64,000 nucleotides of DNA from an uncultured Lachnospiraceae bacterium (lineage in GTDB: Bacteria > Bacillota > Clostridia > Lachnospirales > Lachnospiraceae): contig CAJUEX010000001.1 of assembly GCA_910585715.1 (NCBI GenBank), forward strand, positions 62,001-126,000, read 5' to 3'. The position numbers were made by a program, and so were the translations under genes. The notes below the pieces were generated by a model, which worked only from the letters and a program-made list of their open reading frames with translations, searched no databases and was not told the origin of the DNA. Shown piece by piece: positions 52,468 through 61,705 of this stretch (the stretch's first letter is position 1; every line of letters starts with the position of its first letter).

Positions 52468-53682
52468 TTACATGATACCCATATAACGAGCGCTTCCCTG
52501 TACATTATATGCTCCGGTAGATGTATAACCATTGGCAGCATTCGCCTGCGTAGTCATATAATAATCTACAAGGGATGCATTAGTGGAAATAGAAGAACCA
52601 TAGTCTTTGAAAAATTCCTGTACCTTGGACATATCTGATTTTTTAAATGTATCCTCGTTAATCTTCATTCTGCCCTTCTCATCCACACTGATTCCAAATT
52701 GCTTAAGCGCACTCTCATTGCGTGCCGTTTTCTCCCTGATGTAAGATAAGTTTGCCAATACACCGGAATTTGAACTGGATTCAGCTTTATCGAACATGGC
52801 GTTGTAATTATTTACAAAGCTCTTTGCCGTAGCAAAAATTTTATCAATATTATATTTATCCGTCTCATTACCATCTGAATCCTTCATCTTTGCATATAAT
52901 TCATCAGATGCAAGTGCTTTGCTGTCTGTTTTGAGACCGGCTGCCCCGGAAGCTACTGTGCTATTTGTCCCCGTACTGCCTATAGCAGCATTTGTACTGG
53001 CTGTAGCACCCGCAAACTTAAGGCGTGATGAAATCATAGAACCATAGCTCATGATATCTTTTGCCGAAAACAGTTCCTGCACTTTAGAGATATCTGCTTT
53101 CTTCAGCTTGGCTTCATTAATCTCAAGCGTTCCACGCGAATTGATTGTAATACCTATTTCGGAGAGCTTATCAGCATTCTTGCTCGTGCTACTCATCATA
53201 TTTGCCACATATGCCGTTTTTCCCGTCAACGTAGAACCTTTTGCCGCATTCACAACATCATTATAATCCGACACATAAGCTTTTATTGCGGAAACTACCT
53301 TGTCTGCTGCACTCTGACCATTTTTCGTATCCGTATAAGTTGCGTCACTCTGCAACGCAGAAACAGAATTCTTCATGGTTGAGAGCCCTGCTGTCAAATT
53401 GGCATTTGCCTCCTGCACATCTTTGGAAACCTTCGGATTCCTCTTCTCTTCCAAAATTCTTTCAAGCATATTGCCTGACCTGCTTTTCGTGCCAGTGGAA
53501 GCTGTACTGGAATTCTTCAATGAACCATAATAAGACCTCATAAGCTTTCCATAGCTGCCATTCTTAATGCTGGTATAATCAGATAACAAATTAGACATGG
53601 AAGCACTTCCTGTAGAACTGCCACCCATCATACCTGAAAACAAAGATGAATAACCACTTTTAAATGACATATTAATACTCAT
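52468..53682 (-). CDS. FliD-like protein with two repeated C-terminal-type domains
   Basis: A 404-residue protein with a Ser/Gly-rich start (MSINMSFKSGYSSLFSGMMG). Two homologous segments follow: near 130-205, YVSDYNDVVNAAKG, LSEIGITINSRGTLEINEAKLKK and VQELFSAKD; near 290-390, FVNNYNAMFDKAES, LKQFGISVDEKGRMKINEDTFKK and VQEFFKDYG. Both resemble the FliD (flagellar hook-associated protein 2) C-terminal pattern. No signal peptide or N-terminal D0 coiled coil of true FliD is obvious, and no flagellar genes are in the window. It may be a secreted or filament-associated cap-like protein. The start at ATG 53682 follows AAGGAG. Confidence 0.72.
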   Translation of the reverse strand: MSINMSFKSGYSSLFSGMMGGSSTGSASMSNLLSDYTSIKNGSYGKLMRSYYGSLKNSSTASTGTKSRSGNMLERILEEKRNPKVSKDVQEANANLTAGLSTMKNSVSALQSDATYTDTKNGQSAADKVVSAIKAYVSDYNDVVNAAKGSTLTGKTAYVANMMSSTSKNADKLSEIGITINSRGTLEINEAKLKKADISKVQELFSAKDIMSYGSMISSRLKFAGATASTNAAIGSTGTNSTVASGAAGLKTDSKALASDELYAKMKDSDGNETDKYNIDKIFATAKSFVNNYNAMFDKAESSSNSGVLANLSYIREKTARNESALKQFGISVDEKGRMKINEDTFKKSDMSKVQEFFKDYGSSISTNASLVDYYMTTQANAANGYTSTGAYNVQGSARYMGIM

Positions 53683-53764
53683 ACTCTTCACTCCTTTGAT
53701 TTGCTTTCGGCATCCGTGCCTATTTTTTCATTCCACTCCAGAAATCTAATTTATCTTTGTTTTT

Positions 53765-53793
53765 ATCATAGCAGAAATGGCTTTTAAATGCAA
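53765..53793 (-). promoter_or_regulatory. Promoter of the FliD-like gene
   Basis: TTGCAT (53788-53793), 17-nt spacer, TATGAT (53765-53770), with TGC before the -10. Confidence 0.7.
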
Positions 53794-54003
53794 GTTTTTT
53801 CCAATACTTTTCTCGGTACTATTCACGGTATTTTTCTCTATTTTTATAGCGGTTCAACCAGCTTTTTGGATGGGACGGATTTGAATGAACGGACACAGAA
53901 GCCGAAACAGCATGCCGAACCGTTACCTATGCTTTTAAAAAAATATTGTACTAATTCCCTTCTTTTTCCATATACTATTTTAACAACTCAGGATCAAAAA
54001 AAC
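53794..54003. other. Intergenic region between the FliD-like gene and the amidotransferase
   Basis: About 210 nt. A frame stays open on the plus strand from 53788, but its start has no RBS, and the amidotransferase domain starts at 54004. A weak TATACT at 53971-53976 may be a -10 for that gene. Nothing else is evident. Confidence 0.4.
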
Positions 54004-54657
54004 ATGATTAGAAAAATTCTCATTCCAGGCAAACCCAAATTTACAAAAAATTACGAGGCTGCCGTTGCTTCTTATGGAGCAATTCCCGTTGTTTCCCTTT
54101 CAGAACCCTCTATTGAAGACTATGAACTGCTTATTCTGCCCGGCGGCGGAGATATCCATCCTTCCTTCTTCAACCAGACCAATACTGCTTCCCGAAATAT
54201 GGATTATGAACTGGATAAAGTACAGTTTCGGTTTCTTGATTTATTTGTAAAAGCCGGAAAACCCATACTGGGAATCTGTAAGGGAATGCAGCTTATCAAT
54301 GTCTATTTTGGCGGAAATATTGTGCAGAACATGACTGCCGAACAGTTAGCAGTCCACTCTTATGAAAACGAAGACAGCTATCATCTGATATTTTTTAATA
54401 CTCTTTCACCTATGCCTTTCAAAAACGGCCTCCGGCTTTTTCCCGGGAAACTTCAGGTAAACAGTGCACACCATCAGTGTATCGATCACTTGGGGCAGGG
54501 GCTGACCACTCTTCAATACAGCCTGGATTATATTCCTGAAACCATAGCCCATATATCTTTGCCGATACTGGGCTTTCAATGGCACCCGGAACGTTTGTTT
54601 TACAATGGAAAAGATTCCCTGGGCCCATTTCTTCATTATTTTTTAAAGGACTCTTGA
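54004..54657 (+). CDS. Class I glutamine amidotransferase, peptidase C26 type (PuuD-like)
   Basis: A 217-residue hydrolase. The nucleophile is the cysteine in KPILGICKGMQLINV, and the C-terminal histidine-glutamate pair is in LGFQWHPERLF. YELLILPGGGDIHPSFF and TVHSYE-like segments fit the gamma-glutamyl-GABA hydrolase family, which removes glutamate from gamma-glutamyl compounds. The substrate here is not known. The ATG at 54004 has a weak AGGATC; longer starts are less likely. It stands alone ahead of the SOS-regulated dinB. Confidence 0.87.
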   Translation: MIRKILIPGKPKFTKNYEAAVASYGAIPVVSLSEPSIEDYELLILPGGGDIHPSFFNQTNTASRNMDYELDKVQFRFLDLFVKAGKPILGICKGMQLINVYFGGNIVQNMTAEQLAVHSYENEDSYHLIFFNTLSPMPFKNGLRLFPGKLQVNSAHHQCIDHLGQGLTTLQYSLDYIPETIAHISLPILGFQWHPERLFYNGKDSLGPFLHYFLKDS

Positions 54658-54682
54658 TTTAGAACATTTGTTCTGCTATAAT
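54654..54682 (+). promoter_or_regulatory. dinB promoter with an SOS (LexA) box
   Basis: TTGATT (54654-54659), 17-nt spacer, TATAAT (54677-54682). The spacer contains AGAACATTTGTTCT (54661-54674), a perfect match to the Firmicutes LexA core GAAC-N4-GTTC, so LexA would sit between the -35 and -10. Confidence 0.85.
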
Positions 54683-54726
54683 ACTGTTTACAGAAGCTTT
54701 ACCTATTTCTGAAAGGAGTCCTTTTT

Positions 54727-55980
54727 ATGCCGGAACCGATTATTTTTCATGTGGATGTAAATTCCGCCTTTTTATCCTGGGAAGCCTGCTTTCTGTTAAA
54801 AAGCGGAACCGGGCAGGCAGATATACGTGAGATTCCTTCAGTTATCGGAGGCAGCGAAGCTGCGCGCCACGGCATTGTACTGGCCAAATCCCCTGCCGCC
54901 AGAGCCTTTGGCATTAAAACCGGAGAGCCTTTGGCACAGGCAAGGCGGAAATGCCCCCATCTTCAGGTCTTTCCCCCTCATTATGATTTATATGTACAAA
55001 ATTCCAAGGCTCTTATGGCCCTGCTTGGCCGCTATGCGCCTACAGTAGAGCCAATCAGCATTGACGAAGCATATTGTGACATGACCGGTACAAAAGGCCT
55101 CTATGGAGATTTAATCGCCTTTGCATACACCTTAAAGGATACTATCCACTCTCAATTAGGATTTACAGTAAATATCGGCATTTCCCAAAACAGGATACTG
55201 GCTAAAATGGCTTCTGACTTTGAAAAGCCGGATAAAGTGCACACCCTCTTTTCTGATGAAATTCCTGTTAAAATGTGGCCTCTTCCTGTAGAAGAGTTGT
55301 TCTATGTTGGACGCTCCAGCTATCAGAAGCTCCACAATCTGGGAATTTATACAATTGGCGATTTGGCGCATTATGACAGGGAAACCTTGATTTCTCATCT
55401 GAACAAGCACGGTGATACCATCTGGCAGTTTGCCAACGGCATAGATGTTCCGGAAATATCCGCTTCCCAGCCTGAAACGAAAGGCTATGGCAATTCCATT
55501 ACAATTCCTTATGATATAGAAGACAGGGATACCGCCAGAATCTACCTGCTTTCCCTTTGTGAAACGGTAGGTGCAAGGCTTAGAAGCGACCATGCCTTTA
55601 TTAAAACCATTTCCGTTTCCATGGTGGATTCCTCTTTTCAACATTCCTCCAAACAAGTAACTCTGCCTTCTGCCACTAATATTACAGAAAAAATTTTCCA
55701 CTGTGCCTGCCAGCTGTTTGACCAGCTTTGGAAAGGAGAGCCCCTCCGCCTGCTGGGTGTTTCCACCTCAAAGGCCACAAAAGAGCAATTCGTACAATAC
55801 AGCCTGTTCGACACCGGAATGGATGAGAAATACGAAAAGCTCAATTCCGCCATAGACCGGATACGTGAAAAATATGGAGAAGATTCCGTAAAAAGAGCCC
55901 GCTTTTTAGAGGGACAGGCAGAGCACATGGCAGGCGGCATTAATAAAGCAAAAAGAACAGACACTACCGAAAATGTTTAA
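54727..55980 (+). CDS. dinB: DNA polymerase IV (DinB/Y-family)
   Basis: A 417-residue error-prone Y-family polymerase. HVDVNSAFLSWE at the start gives the first catalytic aspartate. ISIDEAYCDMTG near 117 gives the second acidic pair. The little-finger region and a C-terminal tail ending ...IREKYGEDSVKRARFLEG follow. It replicates past lesions. The ATG follows GAAAGGAGTCC. The LexA box upstream implies SOS induction. The sequence belongs to the Lachnospiraceae/Clostridia DinB group, similar in length to UvrX. Confidence 0.96.
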   Translation: MPEPIIFHVDVNSAFLSWEACFLLKSGTGQADIREIPSVIGGSEAARHGIVLAKSPAARAFGIKTGEPLAQARRKCPHLQVFPPHYDLYVQNSKALMALLGRYAPTVEPISIDEAYCDMTGTKGLYGDLIAFAYTLKDTIHSQLGFTVNIGISQNRILAKMASDFEKPDKVHTLFSDEIPVKMWPLPVEELFYVGRSSYQKLHNLGIYTIGDLAHYDRETLISHLNKHGDTIWQFANGIDVPEISASQPETKGYGNSITIPYDIEDRDTARIYLLSLCETVGARLRSDHAFIKTISVSMVDSSFQHSSKQVTLPSATNITEKIFHCACQLFDQLWKGEPLRLLGVSTSKATKEQFVQYSLFDTGMDEKYEKLNSAIDRIREKYGEDSVKRARFLEGQAEHMAGGINKAKRTDTTENV

Positions 55981-55999
55981 TGCCTGTTCCCTTATTCTT

Positions 56000-58336
56000 C
56001 TATTTTTTTATGGAATGCCTTCTTTCCTTTTTCGCTTCATATAAAGCCGTATCAGCTTCCTTTAGCATATGGGAAAGTTCAAAATTGTCACTGCATACAA
56101 ATTCAATCATGCCAATGGAAAACTCCACATAATAGGGCTTGCCGGAACTTTTATTCAAATCCTCCATCGCCTTCTTCATCCGCTGCTTATAACTCTTTAC
56201 AAATTCAGGTTCATCGCTGACTATCATGGAAACGAATTCATCACCGCCCAATCGCCCTGCCGCTCCCTCCTGACTAAGACCGTCTTTTAGTAAGAGCGCC
56301 GCCTTACTGATTGCATAGTCACCTTCTGAATGCCCAAAACAATCGTTGATTTCCTTCAGATGATCCAAATCTGCAAAAATAAAGTATGCCTTTTTATCTT
56401 TATTTCTTTTATTAAGGCGAAGAGCATTTTCTCCAAAGCCCCTCCGGTTTAAAATACCGGTAAGCTGATCATACTCCGAAATAAAATTCAAAACTTCATT
56501 TTTCTCTTCAATAATCTTGACTTTTGCTGCCAGCTCTTTTTGTATCTTCCTTTCCTTTTTGTTCATTTCCAGAAAACGCATGATGTTTCCTATCTGAAGA
56601 CTTGTAACATACAGGGAAGATATTTCCTGATATTCACTTTCACACATTAAAAGACCATATTGCTTTTCTTCTGAATACAGGATAAAGGACAACAGTATAT
56701 GGCCTGCCTCCTTTGGAAGATAATCGCAAAATCCCTTTTCTGTATCTACCACAGGTCTTTCACTCTGCACAAAGCTCATAGCGTTATCCTCTTCGCAATA
56801 AGATGCCAGATACATTTTTGCCGGAAGCTTCCATTCATCTTCTTTTCTATGCACGATTGGCTGGTCAAAAACATATAAATATGCTCTTGGAACATTTCTC
56901 TTCTGCAATTGCAGCGCTGTCTGATAATATACCTCTTTTTCATCATCAATGCACTCCAGTATGGAACGCTCAAACAAAGGCTCCATAAGGGATTTTCTTT
57001 TGAAAAGCACATGCTCATCTTCTTTTCTCTGGCAAAAGCGATAATAAATACTATTCTGAATGGCAGTATTCAATTCCAGCACATTAATCTTTTTCGCAAT
57101 GTCTTCTGAATATTCAGATAATTCCTTTAAAAAGGCATCAATTGAATTTAATAATGCAAACGGAGAAATAAAATCCCTATAGGGTCCATTAATAATCATA
57201 TTTAAAATTCCGATAGCACCTTTTTTATCATATTCCAGATTGCGTACTGTACCGGAAAAAAGAAAATAATTCATTACATAAAGAACCAGATTTTTTGCAT
57301 GCCCCCTGACATATTCCGTAAGCCTTCCGTTTTCCGGATGCAAAATACAACTCCTTGTCAATTCATCTATCTTTTTCTCCGCATAGTAATATGCCTCTTC
57401 TTTATTTTGAAAATCAATCTTCCCCGCTGACACTTTAGACATACAGCCGCAGGAACATCTCTTTTTTAACTTTGCAGGCTGCCTGATTTGAATCCTTTCA
57501 CCTCCCCTGCAAAGATTAATTGCTTCCATTAAAGCGCGGTATCCCATATCATAACCATTCTGCTCTGCAGTTGTAAGAGGCGGCTCCATAGTCTGTGCTT
57601 TGGAAAAATCATCATATCCGGTTACTGCAATATCCTTCCCTACCGCCATTCCCCGTTTTTTACAAACTTTATAAGCAGCCATGGCCATTTCATCATTGGC
57701 ACATACAATCGCCTCTGTCTTGGGATTGGAATCTAAAAGCTTTTCCACCTGCTTTTCTACAAATTCCGAATAATCTCCATACTCAACCATGGAATCTACA
57801 ACCGGAATCCGATATTTTTTCATAACATCCAGATATGCTCTTCTTCTTTCAAACGCATCCGTATTATTTTTGGGGCCGCTTAAATAAACAATATTTTTAT
57901 ATCCATGTTCCGAAATCAAATGCTCCATGATATCAGTCATTCCTGAATAATTACCGCTTATAATGTAATTGCCATCATCTCCCAGCCCCTTCTCTTCCAG
58001 CACGATACAGGGAAATTTCTGAAAGCGGCGAAAGAAATCATCCCTATCCTGATTTTCCAGAAAAATGCACAAGGTTCCATAAGAAATAATCAATGCATCC
58101 AGATTTCCCAAAAGCGCATAGTCATAAATGACATTATGCTGATAGTCATAATCCTCTCCCATTTTATAGCCATAAATATCCTGGGAAAACACACTGCTTT
58201 GAGTACCTAAAAAAAACAGCAGATTGCAGGTACACTCTTTTGCACCCTGGCATATTCCCTGTATCAGTTCTTTTGGATGGGCTGTATGGGCATTTCCAAT
58301 TAAGACACCGATATTATATACTTTTTCTTCCTTCAT
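56000..58336 (-). CDS. LacI-like sensor with GGDEF diguanylate cyclase domain
   Basis: A ~778-residue cytoplasmic protein. Residues about 1-290 form a LacI/PBP1-type ligand-binding fold (YNIGVLIGNAHTAHPKELIQGIC, VTGYDDFSKAQTMEPPLTTAEQ), but no helix-turn-helix precedes it. A cysteine group (CSCGCM) follows. A long helical middle ends in a coiled coil (KKERKIQKELAAKVKIIEEKNEVL). The C-terminal GGDEF domain has the active-site RLGGDEF. It would make c-di-GMP in response to a sugar-like ligand. The ATG at 58336 follows AGGGGGAAAG. It is 54 nt after aroK in the same direction. Confidence 0.93.
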   Translation of the reverse strand: MKEEKVYNIGVLIGNAHTAHPKELIQGICQGAKECTCNLLFFLGTQSSVFSQDIYGYKMGEDYDYQHNVIYDYALLGNLDALIISYGTLCIFLENQDRDDFFRRFQKFPCIVLEEKGLGDDGNYIISGNYSGMTDIMEHLISEHGYKNIVYLSGPKNNTDAFERRRAYLDVMKKYRIPVVDSMVEYGDYSEFVEKQVEKLLDSNPKTEAIVCANDEMAMAAYKVCKKRGMAVGKDIAVTGYDDFSKAQTMEPPLTTAEQNGYDMGYRALMEAINLCRGGERIQIRQPAKLKKRCSCGCMSKVSAGKIDFQNKEEAYYYAEKKIDELTRSCILHPENGRLTEYVRGHAKNLVLYVMNYFLFSGTVRNLEYDKKGAIGILNMIINGPYRDFISPFALLNSIDAFLKELSEYSEDIAKKINVLELNTAIQNSIYYRFCQRKEDEHVLFKRKSLMEPLFERSILECIDDEKEVYYQTALQLQKRNVPRAYLYVFDQPIVHRKEDEWKLPAKMYLASYCEEDNAMSFVQSERPVVDTEKGFCDYLPKEAGHILLSFILYSEEKQYGLLMCESEYQEISSLYVTSLQIGNIMRFLEMNKKERKIQKELAAKVKIIEEKNEVLNFISEYDQLTGILNRRGFGENALRLNKRNKDKKAYFIFADLDHLKEINDCFGHSEGDYAISKAALLLKDGLSQEGAAGRLGGDEFVSMIVSDEPEFVKSYKQRMKKAMEDLNKSSGKPYYVEFSIGMIEFVCSDNFELSHMLKEADTALYEAKKERRHSIKK

Positions 58337-58390
58337 TTTCTTTCCCCCTGCTGTGTTCTCTTTTTCTCCCGTTGCAGGAAAACACAAACT

Positions 58391-58900
58391 CTACTTCTCT
58401 TCTGTCAGGCAGGCCAGACAGCCTATTTCAGCAACAATTTCCCGGATTTCCTTATGAAAACATTCAATTGTCTTATCTGCATACTTTTCGTACAGCACAA
58501 CTCTTTCTTCATATAAATCCCGCAGTGACTGGCCGCTTTTCATGGCAACTCCGCGCTGGTTCAAATCCCCCAGACGATGCCTGATTTCCTCGTAGGGAAG
58601 CTTTAAATAAATAATGCTTCCAAGCTCTTTCAAATGCTCCATAGCCATTTTGCCATAAACGGCACTGCCTCCGGTTGCAATTACAGTATGCTCTACCATA
58701 AAAGAAGCATTGACCGCTTCCTCTATTTTAAGAAAACCCTCCAGGCCCTTTTCAGAAATAATCTCATGAAGCTTCCTGCCTTCTCTCGCCTGAATCTCCA
58801 AATCGGAATCCAGAAAATCATAGCCAATATTTTTGGCAAGTACAACCCCCACCGTACTTTTTCCTGAACCAGGCATACCTATTAAAACAATATTCTTCAC
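58391..58900 (-). CDS. aroK: Shikimate kinase
   Basis: A 169-residue kinase that phosphorylates shikimate in aromatic amino-acid synthesis. P-loop GMPGSGKST, DSDLEIQ (substrate site), the G-G-S motif ATGGSAVY, and the lid region RHRLGDLNQRG are visible. Length is typical (about 165-175). The ATG at 58900 follows a modest site (AGGTCTGAAAAGTG). It may be transcribed with the GGDEF gene, whose start lies 54 nt past its stop. Confidence 0.95.
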   Translation of the reverse strand: MKNIVLIGMPGSGKSTVGVVLAKNIGYDFLDSDLEIQAREGRKLHEIISEKGLEGFLKIEEAVNASFMVEHTVIATGGSAVYGKMAMEHLKELGSIIYLKLPYEEIRHRLGDLNQRGVAMKSGQSLRDLYEERVVLYEKYADKTIECFHKEIREIVAEIGCLACLTEEK

Positions 58901-58978
58901 TTTTCAGACCTCTTTCCAATATCATACACACTTTTTTCCAATTTGTCACTTTTTTTCTTTATTGTCAATATATTTTTT

Positions 58979-59105
58979 GTAACAGTTCAGCCCTCAGCTT
59001 TCCCACACAGGAGCCGGAACCGGATGCAGGCAGAAAATGCTTTCTATAGGAGCCCTTTTAAAAACGCCGGCTCCTGTGTGGGAAAGCTGAGGGCTGAACT
59101 GTTAC
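58979..59105. repeat. Palindromic MITE-like element, copy 2 (127 bp)
   Basis: Starts and ends with the same GTAACAGTTCAGCCCTCAGC as copy 1 at 8665-8888. The outer 39-bp arms pair perfectly. Its centre keeps the left-arm inner part of copy 1 (GCAGGCAGAAAATG, TTTCTATAGGAGCCC) but lacks the right-arm inner part and the core, so it is a deletion derivative of the same element. Confidence 0.88.
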
Positions 59106-59116
59106 TATTTTTTAAA

Positions 59117-60565
59117 TTACAGATCCTTTAAAAGTGCAAGGAGAAATTCCCATACCCTTTTCGTAGAGGAAATGGAAAGCCTTTCTTCAGTGGTATGAAT
59201 ATCCTCCATATCCGGTCCAAAGGATACACTGTCCAACCCCTGGATTTTTCCGGCCAGGATTCCGCACTCAAGTCCTGCATGGACAGAAAGCACAGTGGGC
59301 TTTTTCCCATACATGTCTTCATATACCTTCACAAAGGTATCGCGGAGAGGGGATTCCTCCTTATATTCCCACGCCGGATAATCTCCCGATAGGCTGTATG
59401 TGCCCCCTACGGAGCTTAAAATGTCCGTAACCCTGTCCCGCAAAGCTTCTTTTTGTGAAACAACCGAACTTCTTAAAAAAAAAGCCGCAGAAAATTTCTC
59501 CTCCTTTAACAGCATAATTCCAAGATTCAAAGATGTTTCCACCAGTCCTTCCAGCTTCCCGCTCATGGACTGCACGCCGTTTGGCACCGTGCAAAGCAGC
59601 TTCACTATTTTTTCCATAGATGTTCCTGTCAAAGCTTTCTGTCCCGGCTGCTTTTTTATTTTCTTAGAAACAATACTAAGCCCTCTGTCAGTCTCTTCAT
59701 ACTCTTTCTTTAGCTTTTTCTCCATTGCTTTCAAAATCTTTTCACAGCCTTCCGATTCTCCCTGCGGAAAAAATACGACTGCCTTTGCTTCCCTCGGTAT
59801 GGCATTATCCTTTGTTCCGCCTTCCAGGGCTGTCAATACAACGCGGCCCTTTTCGGAAAGCTCCTTTAAAACCCTTCCCAGCAATATATTGGCATTTCCC
59901 CTGTTTTTATGAATTTCCACTCCGGAATGTCCGCCCATCAGCCCCGTAAGGATAATTTCCATACCATAAAACTCCCGGGGAATCTCTTCCCACTGCACCG
60001 GAAGAAGTCCATTGACCCGTACTCCTCCTGCACAGCTTACAGTAAGCTCGCCTTCCTTTTCCGAATCGATATTCAGCATCCTCTTTCCTTTTAAGGAAGA
60101 TAAATCAATAGTCAGGGCGCCTTCCATCCCAACCTCTTCCTCCACTGTAATGATTACCTCCAGGGGAGGATGAGGAATGTCCTTGGAATCCAGCAGGGCA
60201 AGGGCATATGCCACTGCAATGCCGTCATCTCCTCCAAGGCTGGTTCCCTCCGCATAGACAAAATCTCCGTCCGTTCTTACATCTAAAGGGTCCGTCAATA
60301 AATTTTTATCACAGTCCGGCTTTTTTACCGCTACCATGTCCATATGTCCCTGAAGAATAACCGGCTCCTTATTCTCATAGCCCTTTGAAGCTTTCTTTTT
60401 TATAATTACGTTATATACCTCATCCTGTATATATTCCAGATTTCTTTCTTTTGCAAATTCCACCAGATAGTTGCTGATGCCCTGTACGTTTCCCGAACCA
60501 TGGGGAATCGAACAGATTTTTTCAAAGTAGGAAAAGACAGTTTTTGGTTCTAATTGTTCTAACAT
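59117..60565 (-). CDS. pepD: Aminoacyl-histidine dipeptidase (PepD type)
   Basis: A 482-residue M20-family metallopeptidase that hydrolyses dipeptides. Metal-site segments include LQGHMDMVA near 80, GDDGIAVAYALALLD near 115, TVEEEVGMEGA near 150 (the catalytic E), and a C-terminal HAGLECG / HTTEERL pair. The start is the ATG at 60565, after AGAGGAG; a longer frame to 60664 overlaps the next gene and lacks an RBS. It precedes the palindromic repeat. Confidence 0.95.
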   Translation of the reverse strand: MLEQLEPKTVFSYFEKICSIPHGSGNVQGISNYLVEFAKERNLEYIQDEVYNVIIKKKASKGYENKEPVILQGHMDMVAVKKPDCDKNLLTDPLDVRTDGDFVYAEGTSLGGDDGIAVAYALALLDSKDIPHPPLEVIITVEEEVGMEGALTIDLSSLKGKRMLNIDSEKEGELTVSCAGGVRVNGLLPVQWEEIPREFYGMEIILTGLMGGHSGVEIHKNRGNANILLGRVLKELSEKGRVVLTALEGGTKDNAIPREAKAVVFFPQGESEGCEKILKAMEKKLKKEYEETDRGLSIVSKKIKKQPGQKALTGTSMEKIVKLLCTVPNGVQSMSGKLEGLVETSLNLGIMLLKEEKFSAAFFLRSSVVSQKEALRDRVTDILSSVGGTYSLSGDYPAWEYKEESPLRDTFVKVYEDMYGKKPTVLSVHAGLECGILAGKIQGLDSVSFGPDMEDIHTTEERLSISSTKRVWEFLLALLKDL

Positions 60566-60590
60566 AAGTAAATGCTCCTCTCTTTTTGCT

Positions 60591-61688
60591 TCAAGTGAAT
60601 GTTTCACTGTTGTTAAGGACAAGGGTGCTGAAAAGAAAAAGCACATCCTGGTCATTAAATTCAATAAATTTATCCAGATAATCCGCTCTCAGATATCGGA
60701 TATCCACCAGCGTTACTTTTGAATATCCCTCCACAAGAAGCGGAGCGATACTGCTTCCAAAAGAATCCCTGAACACAATAAGTTCACGGTCATTTTCACA
60801 ATTGGGATTTTCTATGGTGATAAGAGAAAGCGGACCCGACAGAAACATTTCATACGGGTCCCTGCCTGCGGCCTTATCCATATCATAAATTCCACCCACC
60901 GTACCCTTCTCATGATTTGTTACCTTACAGCCGTCAAGAATATCATTGGTAAGGTAATACATTGTCTCAGCTGGCAGCAGAAGGGATGACTGTCCGTAAT
61001 AAACTCCGTAAAACGGGTAATCAAGTGCCTTTTCGGTATATTTGCCCGAGAGAGTGACACCCATTCCTGCGGCAATCTTTGCGGCAGTATCCGTAAGTTT
61101 TTCCTGACGCCAGTGGGTATCGGTCTTATAGTAATCCGTAATGTCAAGAGTTCCTGTAATGTCGATATACCCGGCATAGTTCATCCGCTCCTGCATCATA
61201 GTGAACAGCTTTTCATAATCCATGCAAAGATAGCCGTTCTGTTTTGCAAGAAAATAGCTTTTATCCGGAACTATGGAAAGGCAGATATTCAAATTTTTAT
61301 CCGCAAGGAAATTTTTGTAAATATACTCAAATCTGTCCGCAGCATGGTTGACAGATTTCTCGTTCAGCGGGTATTCCAGCTTTGCGGCATAACCATCCTC
61401 CATATATATACCGTTATTGTCCAGCTGTCCGAACATATAATAAGCCAGAAATGCCTTAACCGTTCGGAAAGTGTCCCGCAGGGGAAACCGGTCCTGGGTG
61501 TAACTCTCAAATTCTGTTATAAAGCTGCCGTCCTTAACAGCACCATAAGAAAGTTCCGGAAGCTGTGCAAGTTTACGCCTTTCACTATGAGAAAATTCCC
61601 CGGAAGGAAGCACCCAGGCAGCCATGGTCAGGCTGAAAAAAAACAGGGCAACAATGGTAACGCAAATCATATCCTTATATTGTTTCAT
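60591..61688 (-). CDS. DHHW-family (AlgX/AlgJ-like SGNH) protein
   Basis: A 365-residue protein with an N-terminal membrane anchor (CVTIVALFFFSLTMAAWVLP) and the DHHW-type signature TDTHWRQE near residue 190. It also has VFRDSFGSSIAP (block I of the SGNH-like fold) and SIVPDKSY. AlgX/J family members transfer or bind acetyl groups on extracellular polysaccharide. It starts at 61688 after AGGAGGAAC and lies 17 nt after the MBOAT stop on the same strand, so the two are surely one operon. The DHHW histidine is intact. Confidence 0.9.
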   Translation of the reverse strand: MKQYKDMICVTIVALFFFSLTMAAWVLPSGEFSHSERRKLAQLPELSYGAVKDGSFITEFESYTQDRFPLRDTFRTVKAFLAYYMFGQLDNNGIYMEDGYAAKLEYPLNEKSVNHAADRFEYIYKNFLADKNLNICLSIVPDKSYFLAKQNGYLCMDYEKLFTMMQERMNYAGYIDITGTLDITDYYKTDTHWRQEKLTDTAAKIAAGMGVTLSGKYTEKALDYPFYGVYYGQSSLLLPAETMYYLTNDILDGCKVTNHEKGTVGGIYDMDKAAGRDPYEMFLSGPLSLITIENPNCENDRELIVFRDSFGSSIAPLLVEGYSKVTLVDIRYLRADYLDKFIEFNDQDVLFLFSTLVLNNSETFT

Positions 61689-61705
61689 TCTTTGTTCCTC
61701 CTGTC

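Noticed and set aside
53788..54003. N-terminal extension of the C26 amidotransferase
   Set aside because: The first 72 codons have no RBS and no resemblance to the family; the domain starts at 54004.
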